Source: Saccopteryx bilineata
Lineage: Eukaryota > Chordata > Mammalia > Chiroptera > Emballonuridae
Length of the DNA: 64,000 nucleotides
Assembly: GCF_036850765.1 (NCBI RefSeq)
Contig: NC_089496.1
Location: forward strand, 105,111,767 to 105,175,766
Direction of reading: 5' to 3'
Shown here: in pieces, positions 10,111 through 20,702 of the stretch
Numbering within the stretch: the stretch's first letter is position 1
How the letters are laid out: each line of letters starts with the position of its first letter
The notes under the pieces: generated by a model
Told to the model about the DNA's origin: nothing
Database searches by the model: none
Seen by the model: only the letters and a program-made list of their open reading frames with translations
Position numbers and translations under genes: made by a program

Positions 10111-11336
10111 TGAGCCGGTCTGCCTGCTAGCTCATGTCTCTGTGTCCTCCATGCTGCTCGGTCTGACTGCATGGTTCCACATTCTCTGCTTCTCCGATGG
10201 AGGTCCGCTTCCCTCCTCGCAGGAGAACTCTCTCTGCGGTGGAGCAGGAGAAGCTGAAGCCTGGGGAGGAAGCAGGGTGACTTTGAAGAAAGAGGGCCTG
10301 GGACCCGAGGGATGGGGGCTCTGGGCCTTCATGGGGGAGGTGGGAGGGGGACCCTGCTGGAGGTGCGGGCCTGGCCTGTCTGGGAGGTGGCCTGAGGCTC
10401 AGGGGAGGGGGTGGCCTCCTGCTCCGAGGGGAGGGTGGTGGGGTGGGGTTCGGGCCTGGCCTCTGCAGCCCATCTGGGTGCTCTGCAGTGCCAGGAGCCC
10501 ACTGCTGAGTGACGAGACCTTCACTTTGTGGCCCGATGCGACAATGCCAGTGCCACACCTGCTCCTACAGACCCGCACGTTGGGGGGGTGTGGGGAGGGG
10601 GCACGCACATTGTTGAGAAGACACGGCCAACGTTGGGGTTGGGGTCGTGACCTGCAGCCCGGCAGCGGTGGTTTAACCCAGGGGAATAATTTACTTACCG
10701 CTGGGTGACCACCGCCTGGGTGTTCCCTCTCCCACTTACGGGAAAACCCATTCCTGGCTGAAATTGACGTTTGATTTTCCCCTCCATACTCTTCATTCCC
10801 AGAGGTGACACCCGTCCCTTGACAAATACTGACTCTCGGAAATCCTGCTGATGGTGGCCCGATTTTCTGTGTTGCACACTGACGAGACTCCCGCAGCGGA
10901 GACTGACCCAGCTTGTTTATAGGGGGTCAAGCAATTGATTTTAATTAAATTCTCTTTTTAGAAATCAGCAGAATGCCTCCATTCCACGCCTCCCTCTCCC
11001 CCTTTCTTGAAGCATTAATCAACTTGTTAAGTAATGTCTCCTAACTTAGGGGCCCCAATTAGCCTCGTTTCAGAGACCCAGAGAATGAAGTGAGACATGC
11101 TGTTTATTTCCGTAACCTAGGCTCATTCATTTTGAATCCTCACATCCAGGGTTCAGGGAAATTATTCAAGAAGACATTTTTTCCTCCAGTGTTTTTATTG
11201 GGCATTTTATATGTCAATAATTGGCTTACCATTAAATGGGTGAAGTGCTTTGGCCTGGAATTTCTTTGTGGAAGGGGAGAGTTCCTGGCCCCCCTCATTC
11301 CTCCCCTGCTGGAAATTTCTCTGTGGCGAGTTCTCC
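10111..11336. other. GC-rich unique stretch then AT-rich unique stretch
   Basis: 10140-10700 is GC-rich, with a 188-residue open frame on the plus strand and a 143-residue frame on the minus strand. Both are Gly/Pro/Trp-rich and resemble nothing known, so I treat them as chance frames of GC-rich DNA. 10905-11060 is a candidate conserved non-coding block (see findings). No promoter or exon is supported. Confidence 0.45.
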
Positions 11337-11470
11337 AAGTCAGTGATTCTCCAACTTGAATGTGCAGGGCCCCACACGGAGAGCTCATTACAACAGTGTC
11401 GTGACCCCCCCCCCCCCACCCTGTTCTGACTTAGCGGGTTGAGGCTCAGCTGGAGAATTTGCATTTCTCT
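11337..11470 (+). repeat. MER5A-like hAT fragment
   Basis: 'cagtgattctccaacttgaatgtgc' and 'ctcagctggagaatttgcatttct' match the ends of the ancient hAT-Charlie element MER5A as I remember it. A C-run at about 11406-11418 interrupts it. Followed directly by an (ATT)n tract at 11471-11497. Confidence 0.6.
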
Positions 11471-11497
11471 ATTATTATTATTATTATTATTATTATT
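11471..11497. repeat. (ATT)n microsatellite
   Basis: A run of nine ATT units at the junction of the MER5A-like fragment and an antisense L1. It may derive from the L1 poly(A) tail, since the L1 3' end lies immediately after it on the minus strand. Confidence 0.9.
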
Positions 11498-12260
11498 GAA
11501 TTAAATTGTGTATGTTTAAGAAACACAATGCGATTTGAAAGAGATGTGAATCCGTGATGAAATGGTGACTACAGTCAGTCTACGTACCATACCCATCTCT
11601 CCACAGTTAACCTTTTCTTCTCTAGTGTGGAGGGCCTCTGAAACCCACTCCGCGTATTTCCAGCCTCCAGTACAGTATTATTAACTGGAGTCATCACGCT
11701 GCACGTTAGCGCTCTAGACTTCTGCATCCTACACAGCTGCAGTTTTGTACCCTTGACCAACCTCTCCCCATCCCCCCACCCCCGCCCCAGGTGACCCCCC
11801 TTCTGCTCTCTGCTTCTGCGGATTGGACTTGGTATGATTCCACATATGAATATGATCATGCAGAGTGTTTTTTTGTTTGTTTGTTTTGAAATTTCTGTCT
11901 GGTTTGTTTCACTCAGTATAACGTCCCTCAGGTTCAACCATGCTGTTGCAAATGGAAGGATCTTCTTTTGTAAAGTCAAATGATACTCCTTTATGTATAC
12001 ACAGGTGGGCAAAAGTAGGTTTACAGTTGCATTGTGCCATCCTTTTGAGGTAATAAAGCTGCTGCAGTCATTATAATCTGCTCCTCTTTTTCCATATGAA
12101 CAACTCTAAGCCTACTTTTGCCCCCTTCCCGTATATACCACAATTTCTTTATCCGTTCGTCTGTCCGTTTCCACTTAGGTGGTTCTCATATCTCAGCGAT
12201 TGGGAACAATGCGGTCATGACGGGGGCCATTGTAGTCTCTTCAAGGTACTGATTTCAGTG
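11498..12260 (-). repeat. Old L1 3' fragment, antisense, split by a mariner MITE
   Basis: Carries 'gattggacttggtatgattccacatatg', 'tttcactcagtataacgtccctcagg' and, beyond the mariner insert, 'accacaatttctttatccgttcgtctg' in shortened form. This is antisense L1 3' UTR and the end of ORF2. The mariner element (12000-12131) sits within a TATA sequence of the L1. L1 divergence marks it as an old family. Confidence 0.75.
12000..12131 (-). mobile_element. Mariner-type MITE, copy 1
   Basis: About 132 bases with terminal inverted repeats built around GGGCAAAAGTAGG at the left and CCTACTTTTGCCC at the right, and TA dinucleotides on both sides (11998-11999, 12132-12133). It is far too short to encode transposase, so it is non-autonomous. 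It shares ends with copies at 30178-30303 and 55983-56102. Its interior (about 12030-12085) differs from theirs, so it is a different deletion derivative or subfamily. Confidence 0.85.
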
Positions 12261-13710
12261 CCTTGAGAATTTGCATTTCTAACCAGCTTCCAGGTGATGT
12301 TTCTGGGGGATTCTAGGCTTAAACAGCAGACATTGGGTCCTCAAGAGGGTGGGGAAGGAAAACAGGAAGTGAGCTAAAACCCAAAAGATAGAGATAAAAC
12401 TAATATAATCCTTAACTTGGTCAGGCCAGTCTCCTTTCTCTGTGAGATAGTATAAGCGAAGAGTTTGGCACGCTATGTCTGGTCACTTCTTCCGGTTCCT
12501 TCTTCAGTAATAACTGCCACAGACCACTGCGTCTCAACAGAGCCCTGGGGTTTCCTGTTAACCTGCTTGTCTGGTTCTTCTCTCTGTGTTTTCTTTTCTC
12601 TTTAGGCTTTTTTCCTTTAAGCTTTGGGGGAGGAAATGGAATTTCACTTGAGAATATAAACTACAAGATGGCCTCTAAGGCTGGTAAAATTTTAATTGGC
12701 ATGATTTTCCAAAGTGCCTTAAAAGGTCATTCTGTTAGCAGTCGATTTCAGTGATCAAGGAACCCCCTCTGAGAGTTCCTGCCTAGGCTTTCCATTTCTT
12801 ATAAAAATGTGGAAGCTGGTGGTGTTCTGTTACATTTCTAAAGGAGGAATGATTTTGATGGAATGAAGCTTTTTATATAAGGTTTAATATTACTGATAGT
12901 CATCAATGTCTGTGCATGACATGAACACACAAACTTTAAGCATTTAGAGAGAGCAGTACTCTGATTTTTTTATTACACTTAAAACAAGCATTTGTAAATG
13001 GATTTGTGAGGATGCAAATATTCATAGAACATTCTGTTGACTCTGTAAACTCTTTTACCAAGGGTTTTCCTAAGTATAAAAATCCCCATCTATAACTTAA
13101 GATCTGCTTTACTTTTTGAAAATTGTGTAGCAATGTTTTTGGGAAAATAAATCATTTTATCATTGTAAAAAATGAGGTAGAGGTGTGCCAGGTAATCTGA
13201 GAGATGAGGTCAACCAAAAATATCATAAATATTAATTTGATGAGTGTTAGGGCTTCAAGTTTTTCACTTATATTGGTTGAGACCAAACACTATTTTTTTT
13301 TCTCATGGAAATGAGAAGAGTTGGAAGGAAGAGGTAAAACTTGAAAAAAGGCCTAGTGTGACTGAATGGAAGGTATTTGGAAAATTTGCAGCTGGTCAGG
13401 GGAACATGGAAAAGAGAAAGGAGAAGAATACAGAAGATGATAGCAGCTTGATAAACTGTTGCAAAAGAAATCAGTGATCCATGCTATAAATTATGGCATC
13501 ACTCTTGAATTTGAAGCCCAATTTCAGCTGTCTTTCTATATATCCTTTTAATTGTCATAGTTTATCTTTAAAAATAATTGCAGGTTTTCAAAAGACACCT
13601 CCACGAGGCTTTGTATAAATACCAGTAGTCCAGGCCATGAAGGGAACCAAGCAGGATTCTTTAGTTTGAATAATGACTTCCTCAGTTTCCTATTGGTTCA
13701 CTTCCATGTT
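12261..13710. other. AT-rich unique sequence
   Basis: No gene is supported. It includes short open frames only, several T-runs, and 12260-12310 ends in a sequence similar to a MER5 end. Nothing else is recognised. Confidence 0.45.
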
Positions 13711-13862
13711 TGTCCATCCGTCCATCTGTTCATCCATCTGTTCATCCATCCATCCATCCATCCATCTATCCACCCACCCACCCACCCACCCACCCACCCA
13801 CCCAACCAACCATCTACCCATCAACCCACCCATTTATCCACCCACCCATTTATCCACCCTTC
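13711..13862. repeat. (CATC)n/(CACC)n tetranucleotide tract
   Basis: About 150 bases of CATC units grading into CACC and CAAC units. The apparent proline/histidine/threonine-rich frames here are low-complexity artefacts. A similar tract is at 19253-19340. Confidence 0.93.
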
Positions 13863-14769
13863 CCTTTTTTTGAGTATTAACACCTGGAGCAGGAAACTTT
13901 TTCTGGGTTCCAAATATGGATTGGCTGTGATATAATCCCTATTAGAATGTTAAATGCTCACTGACCACTTTCTTCATGGCTCTCTGAGTGCCCACACATT
14001 CTGGGACTGAGTGATTTTTGACTCACAGCAGGATGATAGAAAAGCTGTTACCTACTCTTGATTCATTGCTCGGCCCAGCAAGGCGACAGGTGTGACCTCA
14101 CCTCAGTATTGCTAATTCAGATCACACTGCAGATTGGGTGTCAGTCTTGCTTATTAAAGAGAACTAGAGCACGCTGCTATCTGTTAACGCAGTCCAAGGG
14201 GCAGTGGCTACAGAGACTTTTAGGAACCAGGGGGAGCCAACTCTGGCGCACTCAGACTTACCTTTGTTTCCTAAGGTCTTACCTTAATTACCATTCCCTA
14301 CGTTTCTCCATCAGCAGTGAGCTCCTACTTTTCTCCCTCCAGCAGTGAGCTCCTACAGCGCTTTGAGGCTCATTTCAAAGAGTGTTTTCGCTGAGAAGAC
14401 TCAACAATCCACCCAAGCACAATTTAGCTCCCTGTCATCGAATCGCTCTGCAGTGTGCACATGTATCTCCAGTGCAGCTCTGGCCTCATTAATTTACATT
14501 GTTTGCATTTCTCTGCCTGTGGTTGTTAGCACAACGCCAGGGAGGCAGTATTTATTCAGTACATGTCATCAAGTGCACTGTTCATCATGTTCAGCACGTA
14601 GGACATACACCTCAACACATCCCTTCAACCTGACCAAGGCCCATGTCTAATGACACAAGCACTCCAGTTAAACTTTTCATCCAGGTACGTTCGGTGCTCC
14701 AGCGGCAGCGTCCAGTTCTCTTAGAAGAGGGCTCATGGGGGTAGACAGAAGGGCCGATGTTTCTGGACT
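13863..14769. other. Unique sequence with a short tandem duplication
   Basis: No gene is seen. A 'cagcagtgagctcctac' phrase occurs twice, 29 bases apart, around 14310-14360. 14400-14540 resembles a conserved non-coding element. Confidence 0.4.
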
Positions 14770-14945
14770 TAGACCTGGATTCAGAGCCTAACTCTTCCCT
14801 TAGCTGTGTAGATTTAGACCAACATGTCTGCTGTCTGAGGCTGTTTCCTCATCTGTGGGAAGGGACAGACGTAGCATCCTTTATGAGCTTAATCTGAGGA
14901 CTAGAGGGAATGATCTGTGTAACATGCTTGGTCTAGGGACTGGGA
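14770..14945 (+). repeat. MIR SINE, sense
   Basis: 'tggattcagagcctaactct', 'tgtgtagatttagacc' and 'gtttcctcatctgtgggaag' follow the MIR core and 3' half in order. Ancient and diverged. Confidence 0.68.
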
Positions 14946-15019
14946 TTTCTTAGCCTCGATCCATGGTGGCTATTCCTAACATGGGAGGTTGGGTGTTTTT
15001 TCTCTTAAAATCTCTCTGC

Positions 15020-15021
15020 AC

Positions 15022-15059
<38 letters not shown>
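15020..15059. repeat. (CA)n microsatellite
   Basis: About 20 uninterrupted CA units. The length and purity predict that it is polymorphic. Confidence 0.96.
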
Positions 15060-15060
<1 letters not shown>

Positions 15061-16104
15061 CTTTTTCTTTCCTTTTGGTAATGTATAGTTCAACTTACTT
15101 GTTTTCTACCCAGATTAAGTTCAACTGGTTTGTTTTTGCCAAGTCCTATAAAAATGGTTGTCAAGAATAGAATGCCTTTCATTCTATTCAGTCAACTAAC
15201 TTTACCCTGGTCTTCAGCAAACCTCACCAGCAGTGTGTTCTCGTGTGGTGGGAATCTGTCTCCCTAACGTATGAAAGGCCCTGGCACTTATGGTTTGGGG
15301 CTACTGACCCCCTTTGGAGGTACTGCTTTTTTCAGCCCTGTTTTTATCAGCTCAGCTTCTCCTGGCTCAGACCTGGGGATCAGATGGACTTCTGATTTTA
15401 GGCATCTGGTGGCTTTAAGGGAAAATAGCAGAGTAATTAATGGTGGATACAGGGGAATCCATCGCTGAGACTGGGGGAAAAAAGACAGTCAGAATCAGCC
15501 AGAACACAGCATCCTCAGCAACACGATCAGGCATCCTGGGTGTGCCTTCCCGAGGGGGGTTGGGGTAGGACTGTGCCTCTTTGTGTGAAGGAGTCTCCTG
15601 TTGTAGAATGCCAGCTGGTTGGGACTAGAAAGAAACGCTGCTGTCCCCAGCCCCCTGCCCCTTCTCCTCCATTCCCCAGGTAATAAAACCAGGACCTAGA
15701 TCAGCGTGGAGGCAGGCCAAGGTCTCATCGTTTCACCAGTAACCTGTTGTGTTGGAGTCGCCCAGACATTAGGACAAAGGATTAATGAGTACCCAGAAGA
15801 TGAGTGGGACCTGGTAGGTTACAGCGTGGTGAAAGAAGTGGGCTTCGCGGGTCATGGACTGAGTAAAGGGTTGTTCCAGCTGCCTTGACAAACGGAAAAA
15901 GAAACCAGATTCCAGGGTTGGGAAGCTGAACTGAAAACAGTTTACTGTCCAGTGGCTGCAAGGAAAGTCAATACTGTGACCAAGAGTGCAAGTCTACCAA
16001 TAACCATGAGACAGGTTCAGGGTGACAGAGGTGTGAATTAAACTCCTCTCTTCCTGGGCTGGCTGGGGCTTCTTGAGTTTATACGGAGGCTCTAGCAGCC
16101 TTCC
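15060..16104. other. Unique sequence
   Basis: No gene or familiar repeat recognised. Only short open frames occur and no splice-bounded exon is convincing. Confidence 0.4.
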
Positions 16105-16166
16105 TCATTATCTCAATGATAAAATTGAGAGTCTCTTTAACAAATGGTTCTGGGAGAGCTAGCTTT

Positions 16167-16230
<64 letters not shown>

Positions 16231-17765
16231 TTTACAGAGACAGAGAGTCAGAGAGAGGGATAGATAGGGACAGACAGACAGGAACAGAGAGAGATGAGAA
16301 GCATCAATCATCAGTATTTCATTGCGACACCTTAGTTGTTCATTGATTGCTCTCTCATATGTGCCTTGACCGTGGGCCTTCAGCAGACCGGTTAACCCCT
16401 TGCTCAAGCCAGCGACCTTGGTTCCAAGCTGGTGAGCTTTGCTCAAACCAGATGAGCTCATGCTCAAGCTGGCAACTTCGGGGTCTCGAACCTGGGTCCT
16501 CCGCATCCCAGTCCGATGCTCTATCCACTGTGCCACCGCCTGGTCAGGCAAAGCTAGCTTTTCTAATACAAAGAAACAAATGAAAAAATGACCTTGGACC
16601 TTTGTCTTATATTATGTACAAAAATTAACTCAAAGTAAAGACCTAAATCTTAAACTCCTACAATATAGGCAAAAGCTTCATGACATTGGACTTAGCAATG
16701 ATTTCTTGAGTCTTGCTAAAAGCAAAGGCAACACAAGCAAAAATAGACAAAGGGGACTAAATCAAACATCTTCTGATATCAAAAGACACAATCAACAGAG
16801 TGAAAAGGCAACTTGTGGAACAGGAGAAAATATTTGCACCTATCTGATAAGGTATATATCCAGAATATATAAAGCATTCCTGCAACTGGACAACAATAAC
16901 AACAAAAAATCAAATAACCCAATTTAAATATGGGTTTAAAACTGAGTATACATTTGAGAAAGCTTATCTACAAATGGTCAATAAGCATATGAAAAGCTGT
17001 TCAATATCACTAATCATCAAAGACATGCAGATCAAAACCGCAACAGGATATCCCCTCACACCATGTTAGGATGGCTACTATTACAAAAACAAACACGAAA
17101 ATAGCAAAGGGTTGGTAAGGATGCAGAGAAATTAGAAGCCTCTCGGACTGTTGGTGGGAATGCATAATGGCACAGCCACTGTGAAAACAGTCTGGGATTT
17201 CCTCTAAAAATTAAAAGTAGAACTATTGTATGATCTAGCCATTCCACTTCGGGGCAGATACCCAAAAGAATTGGAAGCAGGGTCTCAAAGAGATGTTTGC
17301 ACATTCTTGTTCCTAGCAGCTCTATTCCCAATTGCTTAGAGGTAGGAACGACCCAGATATCCAGTGATGGATGAATAAACAAAATGTGGTATGTACACAC
17401 AGTGGAGTATTATTCGGTCTCAAAAAGGAACACTGTCATATGCTGCTAAATGGATGAACCTTGAGGACACCTTGCTGAATAAAATAAAGCACTCACAAAG
17501 AGACAGATACTGTCTGATTCCACGTATATGCAGTATCTAACATAGTCGTTCATAGAGATAGGAAGTAGAGGGGGTGGTTGCCAGGGGCAGGGGCGCAGGG
17601 ACAAGGGAGTTGTTTAATGGGTCTGGACTTGGAGTTTTGCAAGATGAAAAAATTCAGGATGTCTGTTTCACAAAAATTTAAATATATTTAACACCACTGA
17701 ACTGTACACTTAAAGAGGGCTAGAATGATAAATCTTACGCTATGTATGTTTGGCCACAGTGAAAA
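16105..17765 (+). repeat. Old L1 3' third, sense, split by a SINE
   Basis: The left part has 'ctctttaacaaatggttctggg'. After the SINE the L1 resumes with 'cttggacctttgtcttatatta', 'cattccacttcggggcagat', 'tggatgaaccttgaggacacc' and 'gaactgtacacttaaagagg'. These mark the last part of ORF2 and the 3' UTR of an L1M-type element. ORF2 is broken by stops and frameshifts throughout, so only decayed reverse-transcriptase C-terminal sequence remains. Confidence 0.9.
16163..16548 (-). repeat. Second-family tRNA SINE with (TTTC)n tail, antisense
   Basis: A (TTTC)n run of about 17 units (16163-16231) is followed by the 'gagagagggatagatagggacag' region, 'gccttgaccgtgggcc' and the inverted head 'gccaccgcctggtcagg'. 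The element sits inside L1 and carries a target duplication of the form gctagcttttct on each side (about 16158 and 16552). Confidence 0.93.
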
Positions 17766-18379
17766 AAAAGGTATGTGACAGGTAGTATTCACTGGACATT
17801 TTTCTTCTCTGTGGTACTTCCAAAAGAGAAAGCTTTACAAACGTCTTGTTTCCGGCAAGCCTCAGGGAAACTGGATCAGAAGCAGAAAGATTCATGTGCC
17901 GAACGACTTGCTCTGGGCACCACGCACCTTCCTCCTCCAGCTGCTGCTCCTGGGAAGGGCCTGAGCACCAGGTGCCGATTGTGGGCTCCCAGAGCTCCTT
18001 TGTCACCTGTACGCCGAGACTTTGACCGTCTCCAGGTCAACTGGAAGTAGGTATCGCTTCTTTGTACTGAGACCGGGAAACATCTGGACCCTGATGATCA
18101 AAGTACTTCAAGGGGTTTTTATTCACACAAGACCCCAACCATCTCACCTTCCATCAAGTTGAGTAGACCAGAGGAATATGGGTGTCACTGTCTTCTGTAA
18201 TCCAACTAGAAAAGTGATTAAAGGATAAGCCCAGAAAAAATGGAGTCAACTTTGTCTAACTGGCATCCTTACCGCATAATATCTGGAAGCCAACTTGCTA
18301 GGTGTACTCACCAGAAATTCCCCTGCATTGTTTCATTTATGTAACAATCTTATATCATATTTATTGTGTGTAGGTACTA
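17766..18379. other. Unique sequence
   Basis: A 91-residue open frame (17775-18050) ends near a GTAGGT that could act as a splice donor, but the protein is unrecognised and there is no matching acceptor context. I do not call a gene. Confidence 0.4.
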
Positions 18380-18560
18380 TTCTGTTTAATAACTGTTAGT
18401 TTGTTTAATCTTTGCAACAACCCTGAATTAACTAGGAATATGATCACATTTTACAGATGAGGAAATTGAAGTACAGAGAGGTCAAGAAACTTGTCCAAGG
18501 TCACGCAGCTACTAAATATTGATTCTGAATTCAAACCCAGGCAGTCTGGGTGCAGAATCC
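18380..18560 (-). repeat. MIR SINE, antisense
   Basis: 'cattttacagatgaggaaattg', 'gtacagagaggtcaagaaac' and 'gtccaaggtcacgcagct' are the antisense MIR core. Confidence 0.88.
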
Positions 18561-18739
18561 ATGTCCTATGGGTGAAGAGAAAGGAAAAATCTCAAGGAAA
18601 CAGATATACTTTACAAATAAATTATTGTTTTGGGATTAGCTTACTTTCATCTATTTCCTCTATTTCATCTATTTCATTACCAGCAATAGTGTTATCATCA
18701 ATAATAATGACTATTAAATATCATGATTATTTTAGCTAA

Positions 18740-18900
18740 TGTTGATTGAATCCCTACTATTTGTCAAGAATTGTGCTGTGTTTTCCCCATGGACTTGCTC
18801 ACAACTGCTAAGTTACTTATCATCTTTATCTCCCTTTCATAGATTGCAAAACTCAGAGAAAGACAGTAATTGCCCCACAGTCACACGGAGAGGAAGGAGA
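18740..18900 (-). repeat. MIR/L2-like fragment, antisense
   Basis: A sequence ending 'aattgccccacagtcacacgg' resembles the antisense MIR core but is very diverged. Confidence 0.5.
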
Positions 18901-19252
18901 CAGGATCGTGGCTGGAGCCTGATCTCTTTGCTCTTGGGCCCTATGCCACACAGGTATATTCTGCAGGAAGTCACAGAGAAACGGGCAGTTCTGCACTTCC
19001 ATAGATCGTGAATGCCTTCTTGAAAAGTGGGGACAAATACTAGAAAGAGAGGGGCCATTGGCCCCTGAAGGGGACACTGACTAGAATGTGGTTCCATGAG
19101 AGGGACAAGCTCTGCTCCTCTGACCAGCAGGTGCCGGGCAGACGCAGGGTCTGGGGTTTCCAGTGGAGCACTGCTCCAAGAGGTGGGGGCCGCCACCTGC
19201 GTAGATCACTGCCTGAAATCTTGGCTAAAGTGATTGGCATTGGCACTACCAA

Positions 19253-19340
19253 TTACCCATCCAACCATCCATCCATCCACCCACCCACCCACTCATTCAT
19301 TCATCTATCCATTCATCCACCCACTCATTCATTCACCCAG
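19253..19340. repeat. (CATC)n/(CACC)n tract
   Basis: Tetranucleotide CATC, CACC and CATT units. It precedes an L2-like 'attcattcacccagtcagcat' block and may have expanded from the CATT repeats at the L2 end. Confidence 0.9.
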
Positions 19341-19500
19341 TCAGCATTTTTGGATCATTTACCATGTTCCAGGCAAGATATTAGATCCTGGAGGTATCCT
19401 CTTCATAGGTCTCTCTTGGGGATTAAATGGGATAGTGCAAGTGAAAGGCTTTATTATATAGTGCTTGGCCCAATGTAAGTGCTCAGTAAGGGATTAAAAG
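19320..19500. repeat. L2 end (antisense) joined to MIR 3' end (sense)
   Basis: 'ttcattcacccagtcagcattt' and 'accatgttccaggcaagat' are the antisense L2 end. 'gtgcttggcccaatgtaagtgctcag' resembles the 3' end of MIR. Boundaries are approximate. Confidence 0.5.
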
Positions 19501-19564
19501 CACCCAATACTGATTTCAAATTACACATGTACTAGATACAAACAGTGTCCGATAACAGCTGGAC

Positions 19565-19685
19565 CTCACGACAGCTCCTCTGGGAGCAGGTGCTGCGATC
19601 ATCTCCATTTCACAGATGAGGAAACTGAGGCATCCAGAGGTCCAGTAGCTTGCCCAGGGTTCCACAGCTTTAATGGGAGACACCT
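19565..19685 (-). repeat. MIR SINE, antisense
   Basis: 'atttcacagatgaggaaactgagg' and 'gcttgcccagggttcc' are the antisense MIR core with few changes. Confidence 0.88.
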
Positions 19686-20519
19686 CCGGGCCCGTAGCTG
19701 ATGGGTCCAGGGGCGGAGATTTCTTCCTCAGCCAGGCCCGTAGAGCAGCAGCTTCTGGGAGTGTAAACCGACAGGCAGAGACTTACAGGGAGGGGATGTT
19801 GAATGCGGCCAGCCGCCCTGAGACCCGATGGCTGGCTCTGCTGTCCCCGGCCCCACTGCTCAGTCCTGCTCCGATTCTGTAGGCTGCCTGCTGCTCTTCT
19901 AGAAACCCCTCTCGTTCTCTTTCTCTGTTTGCTAGAATCTGATTCTTCATTCACAACCTCAATAATCTTAGTCTGCCTCTGTTGAATTAGAAGTTGGACG
20001 ATCAGCCTGAGCATTTATTTTTGGAAAAGGCTGCTGCGCTGGTGGTTAAGAGACGCAGTCCCAAATGCCTGAGACGCTCTGCTTCGTGCGCAGGGAACGA
20101 TTCTTAACCACAGGATGACATCTCTGCATAACTTGAGTCCAGTTAATGATTTGCGTTGAAAATGTGTTGGTCTCACTTATAAATGCTCAGCCTCAGACGT
20201 GGCTCTGTCCTTCTTGGAAGGACATGACTCTGTCCTTCTTGGAAGGAGATCCCCTTTGAGTCACTGGACATCATTTGGCTGGGTACTGTCCACCGCAACG
20301 TATAGTCCGATCACCACAAAGCAAAACCAGCCTTCTGACACTTCTTTAGAGATGAGAATTATTGGCCGCAGTAGGGGCTGCCACAGTAATTGTTTGAGGA
20401 TGAAAAGACAAAAACAGAAAGAATCTAGGTTCCTGGAGGTAACAGAGTAGTGCAGTGCACTGGAGATATTTGGGTGACAGGCTGTGCAACTTAGTCAGAC
20501 GTTATGTAGATACATTTCT
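19686..20519. other. Unique sequence with a 26-base duplication
   Basis: No gene is supported. Around 20200-20250, 'tctgtccttcttggaagga' occurs twice in tandem with a spacing of 26 bases. Confidence 0.4.
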
Positions 20520-20702
20520 GTGTCTAATAGAACAGGCTCCTGGTCATTGGAGGATGTTTAGCAGCGTCCCTGGCCTCTACCTCCCAGACACCAATGGCCC
20601 TCACTTCACCCTCACCTGTTGTGACAACCAAAAATGTCTCCAGACATTGCTTCATGTCCCTGAGGGGACAAAATTGCCTCTAGTTAAGAACCCCTGCCCT
20701 AG
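20520..20702 (+). repeat. hAT-Charlie (MER1-group) fragment
   Basis: 'ggatgtttagcagcgtccctgg', 'tgtgacaaccaaaaatgtctcc' and 'gacattgcttcatgtccc' match a non-autonomous hAT element known across mammals. The right end is 'ctctagttaagaacccctg'. I do not give a subfamily name. Confidence 0.75.

Noticed and set aside
10127..10708. 188- and 143-residue frames in GC-rich DNA
   Set aside because: Overlap on opposite strands, Gly/Pro/Trp-rich, no recognised domain. Stop codons are scarce in GC-rich DNA by chance.
17775..18050. Possible short exon with a downstream GTAGGT
   Set aside because: No acceptor context, no recognisable product and no neighbouring exon.
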